Made by a program: the position numbers and the translations under genes. This document shows positions 13,363-14,464 of a DNA stretch of 14,464 nt, piece by piece. Source of the DNA: JAQVXR01 sp050945755 (GTDB taxonomy: Bacteria; Bacillota; Dehalobacteriia; Dehalobacteriales; Dehalobacteriaceae); contig JBMNTN010000050.1 in NCBI GenBank assembly GCA_050945755.1, positions 1 to 14,464 on the forward strand. The letters are read 5' to 3'. Under the pieces are notes generated by a model. That model saw only the letters and a list, made by a program, of their open reading frames with translations. It made no database searches and had not been told where the DNA came from. Within the stretch, counting starts at the first letter, position 1, and every line of letters starts with the position of its first letter.

Positions 13363-14232
13363 ATGCAGGCAGTGGTATTGGGTCGTACTCGCCGGACGGC
13401 AAAGAAATATTTTTTTGCTTTCTTGGCCGGGGTTTTTTTGCTTTTAACTATTATTTTCGTCCGGTACCCAAACTTGCCGAAGGTGGTTGTGTACAAAGTT
13501 TTTCGTGAATATATGCGCATCTCAATGAACTGGAAGACATATTCCTGGCAGGAAATCGAGAACGAAAAGTTCATCATCAAATATCACATGTCTGATGCCG
13601 ATGCCGCAAGACTGGTTCTTGAAACTGCCGAAGAGGTATATCGTCCGGTAGAGAAGATACTGCAATATGACTTTCATGGGAGAATTCCAATTTTGATCTA
13701 TCCGGATACTGCTTCGCTGAACCGTAGTTTTGGCTGGGCGGCGGATGCCAGTGCCATGGGTGTATACTGGACGGGCATAATCAGGATATTGTCCCCTAAC
13801 TTTTGGATTTATGATGACGATAAAGCGGCCACTTTTAAGTCGGACGGTCCTTTAGCCCATGAGTATGCCCATTTTGTGGTGGACTATATCGCCCAAGGAA
13901 ACTATCCCCGCTGGCTGACGGAGGGAATTGCCCAGCAGGTGGAGCGGAGCGTTACCGGCTACGAAATGGCTTTAAACGGAAAAGAGGAAATCTATCCTCT
14001 ATCTGAGATGGATAGCCGCTTCGACCTCCTGCCTAACCAAAGTGCTGCTTATCGGCAGTCTCTTTTTATGGTTGATTATCTCACTGAGAGTTTTGGCGAG
14101 AAAGCCATTTCCGGTATTCTTACGGAACTGGGGAAAGGAGCAACCTTAAAAGGAGCATTTGAAAGAGTAATAGGCATTTCGGTGGAGGAATTTGAAAGAA
14201 AATTTAAAGAGAAAAAAATGCAAGGAGCCTGA
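13363..14232 (+). CDS. Membrane-anchored HExxH metalloprotease, peptidase MA type (289 aa)
   Basis: Predicted zinc protease with its active domain outside the membrane. A short basic cytoplasmic tail is followed by one membrane segment (about residues 17-33). The domain behind it carries the zinc motif HEYAH (166-170), with the third ligand probably Glu187 in WLTEGIAQQVE, the gluzincin arrangement seen in peptidase MA-like proteins. There is no lipobox or cleavable signal. The ATG follows GGGGGAGGGG. Proteins of this type are often found beside murA in Peptococcaceae-like genomes, as far as I recall, but the substrate is unknown. The gene ends within its own terminator hairpin, so it is probably transcribed apart from murA. 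Confidence 0.87.
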   Translation: MQAVVLGRTRRTAKKYFFAFLAGVFLLLTIIFVRYPNLPKVVVYKVFREYMRISMNWKTYSWQEIENEKFIIKYHMSDADAARLVLETAEEVYRPVEKILQYDFHGRIPILIYPDTASLNRSFGWAADASAMGVYWTGIIRILSPNFWIYDDDKAATFKSDGPLAHEYAHFVVDYIAQGNYPRWLTEGIAQQVERSVTGYEMALNGKEEIYPLSEMDSRFDLLPNQSAAYRQSLFMVDYLTESFGEKAISGILTELGKGATLKGAFERVIGISVEEFERKFKEKKMQGA

Positions 14233-14248
14233 GGGCTTCCTTTTTTTC
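14222..14248 (+). terminator. Terminator overlapping the end of the peptidase gene
   Basis: AAGGAGCC pairs with GGC-T-TCCTT (one bulged base) around TGAG, followed by seven T. The stem begins inside the last codons of the gene, with its stop codon in the loop. Confidence 0.75.
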
Positions 14249-14327
14249 CTCAAATACTGTTGCCCGGAAGGAATAAAGTTGAGGAAAGAGAAGTATAAAA
14301 TATGGGCAGTAATAGGAGGCGATAACC

Positions 14328-14464
14328 ATGGCCAAGCTGGTGATAAACGGAGGTATTCCGCTGGAGGGCAGTGTGAAAATCAGCGGTGCAAAGAACGCCG
14401 CTCTTGCGGTTATTGCTGCTTCCCTTCTTGCTGAGGGAGAAACCGTTTTGGAGAATATTCCTCA
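14328..14464 (+). CDS. murA: UDP-GlcNAc 1-carboxyvinyltransferase MurA, N-terminal part
   Basis: First committed enzyme of peptidoglycan synthesis, adding enolpyruvate from PEP to UDP-GlcNAc in the cytoplasm. Only the first 45 codons are in the window. They carry the clear family opening: LVINGGIPLEGSVKISGAKN, then AALAVIAASLLAEGETVLENIP, with Lys22 and Asn23 of the active site in place. The ATG at 14328 lies eight bases after AGGAGG. The gene runs off the window end; nothing suggests it is broken. Confidence 0.95.
   Translation, partial: MAKLVINGGIPLEGSVKISGAKNAALAVIAASLLAEGETVLENIP

Noticed and set aside
1..14464. CRISPR arrays, rRNA genes or a phage region
   Set aside because: No regularly spaced repeats, no rRNA-like sequence and no phage structural genes are seen anywhere in the window.

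Overview
The window looks like chromosome from an anaerobic, spore-former-type Firmicute, probably of the Peptococcaceae/Desulfitobacterium-Desulfotomaculum kind. The evidence is Shine-Dalgarno sequences of the GGAGGTG type, several TTG starts, AT-rich spacers, a LysM-G5-M23 wall hydrolase, System I cytochrome c maturation genes in a low-GC gene set, a 2[4Fe-4S] ferredoxin, and a peptidase-MA-type gene beside murA. The taxonomic guess is inference from gene content only.

Layout. (1) 43-1656: an IS256-family insertion sequence, transposase on the minus strand, with imperfect terminal inverted repeats, an unusually long non-coding 3' segment, and a hairpin that would hide the transposase ribosome binding site. 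(2) 1678-4085, minus strand, read right to left: a lipoprotein with two FMN-binding domains, an ApbE-type flavin transferase lipoprotein, and a membrane-anchored NusG domain II protein. This is a compact set for flavin-based electron transfer outside the membrane; the insertion sequence ends 21 bases after its last gene. (3) 4086-4796: a long AT-rich gap with two striking inverted repeats. (4) 4797-6215: LysM-G5-M23 peptidase with its own promoter and terminator. (5) 6300-7790: a promoter with a CsoR/CstR-like operator just downstream, then a thioredoxin reductase and a heavy-metal-associated domain protein, closed by a terminator.

(6) 7886-12805: a tightly packed cytochrome c maturation operon, ccmE-ccmF-ccmA-ccmB-ccmC-ccmD, followed by a small ferredoxin and a terminator. 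CcmE has a CxxxY haem-binding motif in place of the usual HxxxY. No ccmG, ccmH or ccmI lies in the window. (7) 12810-13076, minus strand: an unrecognised 88-residue Cys-containing protein sharing that terminator. (8) 13363-14232: a membrane-anchored HExxH metalloprotease of peptidase MA type. (9) 14328 to the window end: the start of murA.

Common thread: much of the window concerns redox work at or outside the membrane. The flavin lipoprotein module would pass electrons to external acceptors, the ccm genes build c-type cytochromes, and the thioredoxin reductase/metal chaperone pair deals with thiols and probably copper or reactive sulfur. None of these systems is new as a family. The more unusual points are the predicted metal- or sulfur-sensing control of a thioredoxin reductase, the CxxxY CcmE in a ccm cluster lacking ccmG/H/I, and the IS insertion directly behind the flavin module.
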